Source: Ostreococcus lucimarinus CCE9901
Lineage: Eukaryota > Chlorophyta > Mamiellophyceae > Mamiellales > Bathycoccaceae
Length of the DNA stretch: 64,000 nt
Assembly (NCBI RefSeq): GCF_000092065.1
Contig: NC_009355.1
Span: forward strand, 992,001-1,056,000
Direction: 5' to 3'
The notes under the pieces were generated by a model. The model was not told the origin of the DNA and did no database searches. It saw only the letters and a list, made by a program, of their open reading frames with translations. Shown piece by piece: positions 43,865-52,845 of this stretch. A program made the position numbers and the translations under genes. Position 1 is the first letter of the stretch; each line of letters opens with the position of its first letter.

Positions 43865-45754
43865 ATGGCGACGATGGCGACCCGCGACGCGCGCGCGACG
43901 GCGCGACCGACGCGCGACGCGATGCTCTGGACGATCGAAGAGCTCGCGAGCGCGGGCGTCGACGCGACGACGCTGCGAAACCTGCTGCCGGTGGGACTCG
44001 CGGGCGAGGGCGCGCGGGCGGCGCGCGCGCGGAAGCGCGTGCGACATTTTTTTCTGCTGAGCGCGTCGATCGCGGCGATCGAAGGGGCGGAGGGAGAGGA
44101 GACGGAGAAGAGTCTGGAGGCGCATCGAGACGCGATGGCGCGCGCGAGAGACGCGTGCTTTCAGGAGGACGACGGCGACGAGGAGGATTTGATCGGCGAG
44201 GATACGGAGGCGTTTCGGGCGTACGTGAAGGCGGCGGAACGAGCGATCGAGGTGCTGGGGATGCGGGAGGCGTGCGAAGGGCTCGATGAGCGCCGTTCGG
44301 CGCGCGACGAGACGCCGCGAGACGCGGTGCGACGGGTGGTCGAGGAGTGGAAGGACGCTTTGCTCGGCGTCCACGGTCGGGACGTGGACGAGCACTTGGA
44401 TCGCATCGAGGACGCGTGGACGCGCAAGGCTGCGGATCGTTATCACAGATTGTGCGAGGTTGAGGAGTGGGACGAGCCGTCGCGCGCGTTGGTGAAAAAG
44501 GCGCTCGAGCTCTTGCGCGCCGAGCTTTGCGGGAAAGCGACGACGTTGACGACGGTGCAGGAGCACTTGGCGAACTCGTATTACGTGCCTTCGCGCGCAA
44601 AGCCAGGGTTCACGCTGGGTAAGCGTGATGATGGCGTGCGCGAGTGGGTTGACGTCGGCGCGCGTGGCGTGAAGCGCCGAGCCGAGACGAACGCGGACGC
44701 TTTCGTCTCGTCGCCATCGACCAAGCGAGTTCATTCAGAAGAAACATCTCCGGCCAAACCTCGTTCGTCTCCGGGACGATTAGGCGCCTTGCTGTCGAAG
44801 ACTATTTCGTGGGTGCGCAAATCGGTGGACGCGCCAGCGTTCATCAAATCACCCTTCGGCAAATCACCGCTCGGCAAGTCATCGCGGATCACGGCGTCGC
44901 AAACCATCGACGACGTAGAAGAAAGACGTACAGACGAAGTAGAAACTCTTGAAGACGACACGCCCCCCAGCGAGCACGAATCAGAAGAAGAAATAATGCC
45001 GACGCAAGTGCCTACGGGCTCGTATACTGACGAAGATGACGAAGACGAAGACGAAGATGAAGACAAAGACAAAGACCCGGAGCCATCTCCGACGCAAGTG
45101 CATACGGGCTCGTATACTGACGAAGATGACGAAGACGACGACGAAGATGAAGATGAAGACCCGGAGCCATCTCCGGCGCCGACGGAGCCGTCTCCGGCGC
45201 CGACGCAGACAATACAACCGGCTCCGCTCAAACGGCAAGGAAAAGTGTATCCGAAGGCACAACGACTGGTGTCGGTGAGAGCAGCACACGCGCGCTCACC
45301 TTTAACCGGCTCCGACGACGAGTACGACGAAATCGAAATCGAGGCGACGCCTGGCAATTACCTCGTGCCCCGCGTCAATCGACTCCAGCCAGTGAAGACC
45401 AGTGTCAAGCAATCCCCAACTCGTAAGAGAAAATACGAGAGACAAACAACAAGACGCGCGCCTGGACGCCCGAAGAACTGGACGCCCGAGGAAGAGACCG
45501 CCCTGATCGAGGGCGTGGAAAAGTTTGGCAGTGGCAAGTGGAAAACGATTTTAGCAGACGACGCGCGCGGTAAGAACGTTTTCGCCGCCAACGCCCGGAC
45601 AAACGTCGATTTGGCGAAAAAATGGTACCATCTACGCCCATCTCATTTGAGCAACATGTGGCGACAGCACGAGCAAGATCAAGAAATAGTGGCACGCCAA
45701 GAGAAACCTAAGTTGGATTACATTATCGACGCAATCCTAGAGGGCAGTCATTGA
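43865..45754 (+). CDS. TRF-like telobox Myb/SANT DNA-binding protein
   Basis: 629 aa. A single C-terminal Myb repeat lies at about 538-592: NWTPEEETALIEGVEKFGSGKWKTIL, then TNVDLAKKWYHL, the telobox-type third helix (VDLKDKWRN in plant and animal telomere-repeat binders). This suggests binding of TTTAGGG-type telomeric repeats, by family knowledge. The N-terminal about 250 residues are helical and moderately conserved-looking (VDATTLRNLLPVGLAGEG, EEWKDALLG), as expected for a dimerisation region. The centre is disordered, with SPFGKSPLGKS and a duplicated 30-residue acidic unit. ATG 43865 is first in frame; one at 43922 (MLWTIEEL) is possible. Confidence 0.78.
   Translation: MATMATRDARATARPTRDAMLWTIEELASAGVDATTLRNLLPVGLAGEGARAARARKRVRHFFLLSASIAAIEGAEGEETEKSLEAHRDAMARARDACFQEDDGDEEDLIGEDTEAFRAYVKAAERAIEVLGMREACEGLDERRSARDETPRDAVRRVVEEWKDALLGVHGRDVDEHLDRIEDAWTRKAADRYHRLCEVEEWDEPSRALVKKALELLRAELCGKATTLTTVQEHLANSYYVPSRAKPGFTLGKRDDGVREWVDVGARGVKRRAETNADAFVSSPSTKRVHSEETSPAKPRSSPGRLGALLSKTISWVRKSVDAPAFIKSPFGKSPLGKSSRITASQTIDDVEERRTDEVETLEDDTPPSEHESEEEIMPTQVPTGSYTDEDDEDEDEDEDKDKDPEPSPTQVHTGSYTDEDDEDDDEDEDEDPEPSPAPTEPSPAPTQTIQPAPLKRQGKVYPKAQRLVSVRAAHARSPLTGSDDEYDEIEIEATPGNYLVPRVNRLQPVKTSVKQSPTRKRKYERQTTRRAPGRPKNWTPEEETALIEGVEKFGSGKWKTILADDARGKNVFAANARTNVDLAKKWYHLRPSHLSNMWRQHEQDQEIVARQEKPKLDYIIDAILEGSH
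44999..45172. repeat. 90-bp direct repeat (about two copies) in the TRF-like gene
   Basis: Copy 1 spans 44999-45088 and copy 2 starts at 45089, each encoding a PTQVxTGSYTDEDDED unit followed by an acidic run and PEPS. The copies diverge mainly in the Asp/Glu/Lys tail. A shorter PSPAPT repeat follows. Confidence 0.9.
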
Positions 45755-45877
45755 CTTCGATGGCACTGTAAGAAAAAGAAACGCGAACTCCAACACTATA
45801 ACTCGTCTTCACTCGTCCGCTCGCAACAACCGCGCACGCAGTCCCATCTCTCGCGCCCAAACGCTCGAAGACTCTCC

Positions 45878-47029
45878 ATGGAGACGTTTACGCAGGGCGC
45901 GCGCAAGGCGCGCGCCACAGACGCGCTCATGCGCGATGAAAACGAAGTCGCCCAGCGCATTCGCAAGGATCGATTCAAAACCGTCGTCGTCTTGCTCACG
46001 CTCGGCGTCTTCGCCGCCGCGTTCCTGATGCTGAGCACGACCAACGTCGTCGCGTCACTCGGCGTGCGCGGCGGCGCGGTGAACGCCCTCGGACGCACGC
46101 TTCGAACGGGACGACAGGGCGGTCGCGCGCGATCCGGGGTGTTGGCGGGCCTGGGGTCGTCGCTCGAGCGCGGTCGGTCGGTCATGGCGCGGTTCGGAGC
46201 GCCCGAATTGAATACGCCGATATTTTTCGTTTCTGTCGGCACGACGGATGACGAAACGCAGATGAAGGATAGCTTGGAACGCATGCGCGTGAGATCGGGG
46301 TTGGAGCCGGAGACGCTGAAGCGGTTGGTGACGGTTTCTAAAGGCGTCGACGCCACGGCGTGGCCGGATAACACGCACTTGGTGGAGTATGCGGTGAAAG
46401 ATATTCGTACGTTAGCCGCCCAGCACGGCAACGTCCTCGCCGAGCTGCCGTGGGTGCAAATCATCGAGTTGAGTAAACAAACGCAGGATGGCAGGTTGCC
46501 CGTGGAGTGGCGACGGTTGGCGCATCACGTCGGTTGCATGTACGCCCACTTGTTCCAATGGCAGCTTGTCAAGGAGCAAAAGTTGAAGAAGGCGCTGATT
46601 TTTGAGTCCGACGGCGTGCAACAAACCGATCTACCCTTCGCTGAGGCGCAGAAAGCGATCGATCGCTTACCCGAAGACGCGGATTTATTGTTGTTCTCGT
46701 TTGGTAACACCCCCGGCGGCGACTTGGTGGACCAGTGGAAAGGCCACGGCGACGACGGCACTCCCGTTGACGTGCACTTATACAAGTGGAACAAATGGAA
46801 CGCCGTCGCGGGGTTACAATCTTACGTCATCACCGACAATTTCGTGCGCAAAGTACAGGAATACATCAGCCACAAGGGCGCCGACATGATCGACGCGTGG
46901 CTGTTGGGCAAGATGTGCGTCGTCGGTAAGGACAAGGATTGGAACATGCGCGGGTTAGGTGAGACGCAATTCATGCCCCCGGGGTCGAAACCCATCTTAA
47001 ACTGCTACCACGCCACGACGTGGAGTTGA
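45878..47029 (+). CDS. Type II membrane protein, glycosyltransferase family 25-like
   Basis: 383 aa. A short cytosolic tail (about 32 residues) precedes one membrane helix at about 33-56 (FKTVVVLLTLGVFAAAFLML), as in Golgi type II enzymes. The lumenal part begins with IFFVSVGTTDDE and has HVGCMYAHLFQWQLVKEQKLKKALIFESDGV. This resembles the GT25 pattern of Gly-Cys-x-x-Ser/Ala-His followed by an acceptor loop and a hydrophobic LIxEsD strand with a metal-binding acid. A short W/N-rich block follows (YKWNKWNAVAGLQSYVI). Family call is by motif only; donor and acceptor are unknown. Confidence 0.6.
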   Translation: METFTQGARKARATDALMRDENEVAQRIRKDRFKTVVVLLTLGVFAAAFLMLSTTNVVASLGVRGGAVNALGRTLRTGRQGGRARSGVLAGLGSSLERGRSVMARFGAPELNTPIFFVSVGTTDDETQMKDSLERMRVRSGLEPETLKRLVTVSKGVDATAWPDNTHLVEYAVKDIRTLAAQHGNVLAELPWVQIIELSKQTQDGRLPVEWRRLAHHVGCMYAHLFQWQLVKEQKLKKALIFESDGVQQTDLPFAEAQKAIDRLPEDADLLLFSFGNTPGGDLVDQWKGHGDDGTPVDVHLYKWNKWNAVAGLQSYVITDNFVRKVQEYISHKGADMIDAWLLGKMCVVGKDKDWNMRGLGETQFMPPGSKPILNCYHATTWS

Positions 47030-47153
47030 GCGTCGTCAGCGCCGCGATCATAGCGACGCGCGTTTGTCTCGCGTCTGTAGTCCCAATACTAGAATCCAAA
47101 CGAAATTGCATCGCTCCACACGCCGACGCGCGCCCTGCGCGCGCCCTCGCGCG

Positions 47154-48611
47154 ATGCCGCCGGACGCAACGCGACTCGTATCGTCTCCCACGCCGCACGG
47201 CTGCCTCAACGTCGTCGTCCACGGCGCGCGAAACGTCAAAAGTTCGAGCGCGTTGCGCATCCTGCGACTGCTCTGCGTCGTCGAATGCGCGGGCGCGCGC
47301 TTCAAAACCCGCTCTAAACGCACGCGCGGCGCACCGGACTGGCACGCCGCGGGACGTTTGACGTTTTCGTCCGCGCGCGACGCGCTCGAGGACGACGTCG
47401 TGCGGGTGAGCGTGTGGGACAAGCGGCACGGGGGACACAAGTGCATGGGGAGCGCCGAGACGCCGCTGCGAGACGTGGCGCTCGATTCCGGACGCGAACA
47501 GTGCGTGATGCTGACTGGGGGGAAATTTGATGGAGCGTACGTAACGCTGACGATGTGGAGGAGCGCGGGTGAGGCGAACAAAGGCGGAGAGGCGGCGGTG
47601 GAGGAGCCGGGAGACGCGCGCGCGAGCGACGAGGAGACGACGGCGATCGAAACGACGGCGACGAAGGATGCGGATGAGGCGAGCGAGGATGCCGCGCGAG
47701 AGGTCGTGGAGACGTTTGAGAGTTTTACTGCGGATGAGAATGACGATGAGGAACAGGTTGTGGTGGAGTCAGAGTCGACGCGGGCGGAGGAAGTCGCGGA
47801 GGACGAGGACGAGGACGAGTGGAGCGCGGCGTTGCGGCCTTCGAAACGCGCGACGGAGGAGGAAGCCACGGAGATGGAACCGACGACGGCGGATGAAAGT
47901 GATGCGCACGTGCACGATGAGGCGATGCGTGCTAATGCGGTCGCGCGCGCGTCGGAGATCGCTGATATATGGGCTGAGGATTCGATGGATGACATCGTCG
48001 TGGTGTCGCCGCCGCCTCAGCCGCGCGACCGGCCGCTGGACGAGCGGAGTGACGCGAGGGCAAATCGCGACGGAGCCGCGGACGAGCGAGCTAAGGCAAT
48101 AAATGAACTTCACACCGTGCGTCACGTGGTTTCGCCCGCAAAGCCGGTGTCAGCTCTGAAAGACGCGGATGTCGAGGTGTGCAGACTCGAGTCGGCGTCT
48201 CCCGAGCGGCCAATGAAATCAGCCATAAAGACGCCTCCGATGGTTTCCCCGCGTCAGCCGAAACAAATAGAAAACGAAGACGATTTAGTAGCTGCGCTGC
48301 TATCGCCAGGTCGAATGAACGGTGCGCGTGTGACGTTTGATGAACGTTTGATGCGAACGCAACTGCCCACGCGAACCGCAGCATCGCCAAAGACACCAAC
48401 GGCGCCGAAGACCGTGGCGCACAAAGTACCGATCGCGAACGGCGCGCCGAGGACACCATCGAGCGCACATCGTGGTGTGTTTGCAAAGAAGCTATTCGCT
48501 GAACAAGTCAAGCCGTTTTCGATGCCGACGAAGGCAGAGATCGACGAGGCACGACAACTCGCGATGATGTACGAACGCGCGGAAGCAGTGTTCGCCAGTT
48601 GGACGTTTTAG
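47154..48611 (+). CDS. C2-domain protein with long disordered tail
   Basis: 485 aa from ATG 47154; codons upstream in frame to 47064 contain no ATG. Residues about 15-135 form a C2-like beta sandwich: GCLNVVVHGARNVKS, LLCVVECAGARFKTRS, DWHAAGRLTF, DDVVRVSVWDKRHGGHKCMGSAETPLRDV, GAYVTLTMWR. The Ca2+-binding acidic loops are poorly conserved, so Ca2+ independence is likely. The rest is acidic, then Pro/Ser/Thr-rich with many SP and TP sites. It ends in a helix (KAEIDEARQLAMMYERAEAVFASW). The tail suggests regulation by proline-directed kinases, by inference. It converges on DRG1 with 47 bp between stops. Confidence 0.7.
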   Translation: MPPDATRLVSSPTPHGCLNVVVHGARNVKSSSALRILRLLCVVECAGARFKTRSKRTRGAPDWHAAGRLTFSSARDALEDDVVRVSVWDKRHGGHKCMGSAETPLRDVALDSGREQCVMLTGGKFDGAYVTLTMWRSAGEANKGGEAAVEEPGDARASDEETTAIETTATKDADEASEDAAREVVETFESFTADENDDEEQVVVESESTRAEEVAEDEDEDEWSAALRPSKRATEEEATEMEPTTADESDAHVHDEAMRANAVARASEIADIWAEDSMDDIVVVSPPPQPRDRPLDERSDARANRDGAADERAKAINELHTVRHVVSPAKPVSALKDADVEVCRLESASPERPMKSAIKTPPMVSPRQPKQIENEDDLVAALLSPGRMNGARVTFDERLMRTQLPTRTAASPKTPTAPKTVAHKVPIANGAPRTPSSAHRGVFAKKLFAEQVKPFSMPTKAEIDEARQLAMMYERAEAVFASWTF

Positions 48612-48658
48612 TAGCAGTGAAATTAATAGGGTATCTAGGTTCTAAGACAACATATCCA

Positions 48659-49852
48659 TTAGGTTCCGTGCGTTTTTTGGATTTGAACGACGTCCTCGTC
48701 CTCGAGCACGTGCTCCTTACCCACGCGTTGCGGACGATGCTTCACGCTCGTCCCCCACACCAAGGCGTGCTTGAACGTGCGAATAATCGTCTTGTGCAAC
48801 TTGTTACAGAAATCTTCAACCGTGCAATTCTTCTTGTGCAGAATGATTGGTTCGTCGAAGTTCGGCTGCGTACCTCGCGGCATCGTGTACACGCGAATCA
48901 AATCGAGATACTCCCAAACCTTCTCCAACAAACCGTCCAAGTTCCACTCTTTTTCAGAAGACGTCATGACGTAGTGCTTCATGTCATCCATGAGCTGCAA
49001 TTCTTCCAACGAAACGGAGTCCATCTTATTCACCGCGTACACCGCAGGGGTGTAGATGCGGTTACCCTCGATGACATCAATCAATTCCTCATCCGTGCAA
49101 TCCGCGAAGAGCTTGACGTCGGCGTTGTGAATCTTGTACTCGGCGCAAATGCTCTTCACCGTCTCTTCGTCCAAGAAGGTTGTCTTCCCGTTGGGGTTAG
49201 GCGTGAACGCGATCCCACCTTTTTCTTTCCTGTTAAAAGTGATCGCCGGCGGTTTCTTGTTCAAGCGTATGCCCACACCCTCCAATTCGTGTTCGATTAA
49301 TTTGCGGTGCGTAAACGGCTTCAACGCGTCGAGCACGATGATTATCACGTCGCACGTTCTCGCCGTGGAAATCACCTGTCGACCGCGACCTTTGTTATCC
49401 TTCGCGCCTTCGATGATACCGGGAAGATCGAGCAACTGAATGCGAGCGCCTCTGTATTTAATCTATCGAGTCGAAGCAAAATCGTCGTCAGTCCTTCGTC
49501 GCCGAGCTCGACCGCGAACGTTAAAACTCACCACTCCCGGCACGCACGTCAGCGTCGTGAACTCATACGCCGCCGCCTCTGAAAAGACCCCCGTCAACTT
49601 CGTCAACAGCGTCGACTTTCCAACGGACGGAAACCCTACCAATCCCACTCGACAGTCCCCAGTCTTCGTGACGTCGAAGCCCTCGCCTTTGGGTCCACCC
49701 TTCGGTCCCGCGAGCTCGACCAGCTCTCGCTGCAGCTTACACAACCGCGCGCGAAGCGAACCGATGTGTGAGCTCGTCGCCTTGTTCACCTGCGTTCGGC
49801 TGATCTCCAGCTCGATCGCGGCGATTTTATCCATGATGGCGCCGTCACTCAT
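48659..49852 (-). CDS. DRG1: Developmentally regulated GTP-binding protein DRG1, two exons
   Basis: 374 aa from exons 49852-49532 and 49462-48659. OBG-family translational GTPase acting on stalled ribosomes with a DFRP partner. Exon 1 has the coiled N-terminus ([22 protein letters not shown]) and the P-loop GFPSVGKST, then [11 protein letters not shown]. Exon 2 starts [20 protein letters not shown] (switch II, DxxG), with NKMD for guanine specificity and the C-terminal TGS domain (RIYTMPRG-like start, [28 protein letters not shown]). DRG1-type rather than DRG2 because of [10 protein letters not shown] and TVEDFC. Total length matches the family. Confidence 0.94.
49463..49531 (-). other. Intron of DRG1
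   Basis: 69 nt, the shortest intron found. Donor GTGAGT, acceptor TAG, ACTGACG about 26 nt upstream of the acceptor. It is less CG-rich than the other introns. Removal rejoins CVPGV to IKYRGARIQ, which is exactly the family sequence context. Confidence 0.9.
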
Positions 49853-50012
49853 GGTTCGATCTTTTATCCGACTCGAATCGCACGCGCGCGCGCGCGCTGC
49901 CGCTCGGTGATTCGCGCGCGTCGATCGACGGTGCGCGTCGTGTTTTCGCGCGTGGAAGCTTTCGCTCGCGCTCGTTCGCGCGCGTCGCGCTCTGCGGCGT
50001 CCGTCCCGAGCG

Positions 50013-51164
50013 ATGTCCCAGCGAAAGCGTCCCGCCGACATTTGGACTTTTGGCGCTTCGCCACTTTTCGCCACATTCCGCGCCGCGCGGGCGCCGCGCG
50101 GGCGCCGCGCGGGCGCGATGCTCGTGCTGCCGCGAGACGACGACGCGAGCGACGCGGCGGACGCGCGAACGGCGGTCGCGCGCGCGTGGGGACGGACGTT
50201 GCGCGTCGGGACAGACGAGGAAAAGCTCGAGTGCCTGCGAGAGATGCGAAGACGCGTCGACGACGACGAGGAGTGGACGCGCGCGATCGGGTGCGTCGAT
50301 CAGAGCCTGATGCGCGTGATCGATGGCGATGGATCGTCGAGCGAGGTGCGAGCGAGCGCGTCGGAGGTGTTCGAGGCGTGCTCGAAGCCGCCGCCGGGGG
50401 CGGCGTGGCCGGCGTTCGGGCGCGCGCAAGAGGCGACGTGGGTCGCGGCGCACGTGGGCTCGCAGTGGCGGCCGTTGAGTTTGAGATTGCGCGTGCGAAA
50501 CGATCGAACGGTGTCGGCGATGGTCTGGCACAGTTGTTTAGTTCTCGGAAGATGGTTTTCAAGGGCCGAAGTTGCGCGATGGTTCGCGGACACGTTCGCG
50601 GGAGCGACGAGGCGGTTTTTAGAGATTGGTGGCGGAAACTGCATCGCGGGCATGGCGTTCGCGGCGCAGATCGGCGATGGGAAATGGGACGTAGTGTTGA
50701 CCGACGCTGACGCGGAAGCGGTTCGAAATACGATGTACAACGCGTCGAAGCAGGACAGTTTGCGAAATCGCTCGGTTCGATGCGAGACGCTCGATTGGAA
50801 CGCCGATGAAGATTTCTGCGCGCGACACGGCGCGAGAACGTTTGACGTCATCATAGGTACGGATGTCGTGCACGAAGAGTCCATGGCTCCCGGTGTGTTG
50901 CGCGCCCTCGATAGATACCTGGCTCCGGATGGACTCGCCATCGTCGTCAATCCGGCACCGCACTCGCGAGGGGGCGCGGCGAGCTTCCAGAAATTGCTCG
51001 ATGAGCGCGCGTGGCGCGTCGAGACGCATCACGGTATTTCTAATAGTATCCTATGCGTCGGGATTGAAGAAGAGTGTGAGGATGTACCGCTAGACTTTTA
51101 CGTCATCCGGCGCCGTGAGACAATAGACCTCGACCTGCCGCCGATGCAAAACTTGGGAAAATAG
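50013..51164 (+). CDS. METTL21/METTL16-family-type protein lysine methyltransferase
   Basis: 383 aa from ATG 50013; 348 aa if the in-frame ATG at 50118 is used. A class I SAM-binding domain occupies about 175-335. Motif I is [16 protein letters not shown], the acidic post-I residue is in VVLTDAD, and [10 protein letters not shown] is the DxxY-like motif (His in place of Tyr). A late [13 protein letters not shown] strand follows. This fits the Methyltransf_16 group, whose members methylate Lys on elongation factors, chaperones and similar substrates; the substrate here is unknown. The 11-bp triple repeat between the two ATGs is not a multiple of three. It argues for the later start, but does not settle it. 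Confidence 0.72.
   Translation: MSQRKRPADIWTFGASPLFATFRAARAPRGRRAGAMLVLPRDDDASDAADARTAVARAWGRTLRVGTDEEKLECLREMRRRVDDDEEWTRAIGCVDQSLMRVIDGDGSSSEVRASASEVFEACSKPPPGAAWPAFGRAQEATWVAAHVGSQWRPLSLRLRVRNDRTVSAMVWHSCLVLGRWFSRAEVARWFADTFAGATRRFLEIGGGNCIAGMAFAAQIGDGKWDVVLTDADAEAVRNTMYNASKQDSLRNRSVRCETLDWNADEDFCARHGARTFDVIIGTDVVHEESMAPGVLRALDRYLAPDGLAIVVNPAPHSRGGAASFQKLLDERAWRVETHHGISNSILCVGIEEECEDVPLDFYVIRRRETIDLDLPPMQNLGK
50080..50112. repeat. 11-bp tandem repeat, three copies
   Basis: Three exact head-to-tail copies of a CG-rich 11-mer, ending 5 bp before an in-frame ATG at 50118. Confidence 0.95.
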
Positions 51165-51220
51165 AATCTGTATATTAACAAATCGAGTTGCCTGTGTTGT
51201 ATTATTAACTTATTGTGTGT

Positions 51221-52744
51221 CTATGCCGCACCGATGATACCGATGAGCGCGGCTTGGATGAAAGGCACGGCGACAAGGACGCTGGAGATGATGCCGCTGA
51301 GCGCGTAAGCGAGCGCGCAGTACGGCAACGCATTCGGCTCGCTACCCACGAGCGCGGCGGTACCTAAACCGTGCGCCGAAGCCGCCGTAGCGAGACCTCT
51401 GGTGATCGGATCCTTCGCACCAACCTTGTTGAGAATTGGGATGCACAGAGAGCTACCGATGAGACCGGTGAGAACGACGCCTGCTGCGGTGACGCTCACC
51501 ATCTCCGGATGTCCCAAAAGCGTCGTGACCGGAATTGCCAGCGCCACGGTCACCGACCGCGGAACGAGCGCGGCAGTGAGCGCAGACGACAATCCGAGAT
51601 ATTTACCCGCGACTGCGGTGGTAAACATGGCAAACATGGACGTAGAGACGAGGCATCCGAAAATTTCGACGGCGTGTCGAGCGATGATTTTCCGCGCCTC
51701 AAACACCTTGAACGCAAAGCTCAAGATGACACTCCCCAGGAAAGTCATCAAGATATCGCCAGCGCCGAGACCGGCGATGTTGTTCAGTCCAAACGGAACC
51801 CCGGTGCGATAAAGACCGAGCATACCCATCCACCCGTCACCCGTCACGAGACCGAGCGCTGCCGCGTATACGTTGGCCAAAACCGATGTCGTCACAATCG
51901 GGTTCATCTTCGCCTTAACATCGGGACTGTTGCCGACAAGAAATGAACACACCGTGGCGGCGAGCATTGTCACCACTTTCGCCGAATTCGCGCCCGTCGC
52001 GAGAGCAGCGACGGTGGAGACGGCCAAAATTCCACCCCACATTTTGTAGACGTAATCCTCCGTCGGCGGCGCCGCCTTCGCGGGCGCCACCGGCAAAAGT
52101 GTCGTCCCAGTCATGCCACGAATCGCGTTCGCGCTCGTGGCACTGAAAGCGATCGTACTCACGAACCCCACGACGACGATCACTAAAACTTTCGCGATGG
52201 CGCTCGGCGCGATTTTCGTCAGCACCAACGGCGTCACAACCAGGCTCGGCACGTAAAACACCGGCAACCACGACGTAATCCAATTCAGCGCTGGACTCAC
52301 CGTGCTCTTCAGTTTATTAGCTGCGTCCTCGCCGACGAGTTTCTCCGTCACCATCAAAATCACCAGCGCCCCGAACATGCCGATAAGCGCGCTCGGAAAG
52401 CTCACGCCCGCGGCTTTCAGCCCGTTCTCGAGTCCTTTATCCAGCGCGAAGAGCGCGCCGACCGACGCGACGAGATGCGCGTGCTCGCGCGCCTCCGTCG
52501 CGCGCGTCGCGACGGATGTGCGCGCGTGCGGTCGTGCGAGCGGCACGACGCGCGCGGTCGCGCGTCTTCGCGGCGGCACGACAGTCTTTCGTTCGTCGCG
52601 TCCCAACGCTGGGACAACTGTCCCGAACGACGCGGTCGAGACGCGCGCGGACGCGTGCGGGCGCACGCCGGTCGTTCGCGCGCGACGAATCGATCGTGCG
52701 TGGGTGTTTACGCGCGCGGGTGACGCGAGCGTTCGCGCGAGCAT
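51221..52744 (-). CDS. PLGG1: Plastidal glycolate/glycerate translocator PLGG1
   Basis: 507 aa from ATG 52744. Plastid inner-envelope carrier of photorespiration that exports glycolate and imports glycerate. An N-terminal transit peptide of about 85 residues is rich in Arg, Ser, Ala and Thr. The LrgA-like half follows (ALFALDKGLENGLKAAGVSFPSALIGMFG, WLPVFYVPSLVV), then a loop with AKAAPPTEDYVYKMW, and the LrgB-like half (AALVPRSVTVALAIP, GLATAASAHGLGTAAL). About 12 hydrophobic segments are visible. This N-LrgA/LrgB-C fusion is diagnostic of PLGG1. It converges on the methyltransferase gene with 56 bp between stops. Confidence 0.93.
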   Translation of the reverse strand: MLARTLASPARVNTHARSIRRARTTGVRPHASARVSTASFGTVVPALGRDERKTVVPPRRRATARVVPLARPHARTSVATRATEAREHAHLVASVGALFALDKGLENGLKAAGVSFPSALIGMFGALVILMVTEKLVGEDAANKLKSTVSPALNWITSWLPVFYVPSLVVTPLVLTKIAPSAIAKVLVIVVVGFVSTIAFSATSANAIRGMTGTTLLPVAPAKAAPPTEDYVYKMWGGILAVSTVAALATGANSAKVVTMLAATVCSFLVGNSPDVKAKMNPIVTTSVLANVYAAALGLVTGDGWMGMLGLYRTGVPFGLNNIAGLGAGDILMTFLGSVILSFAFKVFEARKIIARHAVEIFGCLVSTSMFAMFTTAVAGKYLGLSSALTAALVPRSVTVALAIPVTTLLGHPEMVSVTAAGVVLTGLIGSSLCIPILNKVGAKDPITRGLATAASAHGLGTAALVGSEPNALPYCALAYALSGIISSVLVAVPFIQAALIGIIGAA

Positions 52745-52845
52745 GTTTAAGACGTTCACGCGCGATTGTGGGGAATCGCATTGGGGGCCTCAGTTGGTTA
52801 GCGACGAACCACGGCGAGCGAGCGTCGTTCGTGTATTGATTACAA

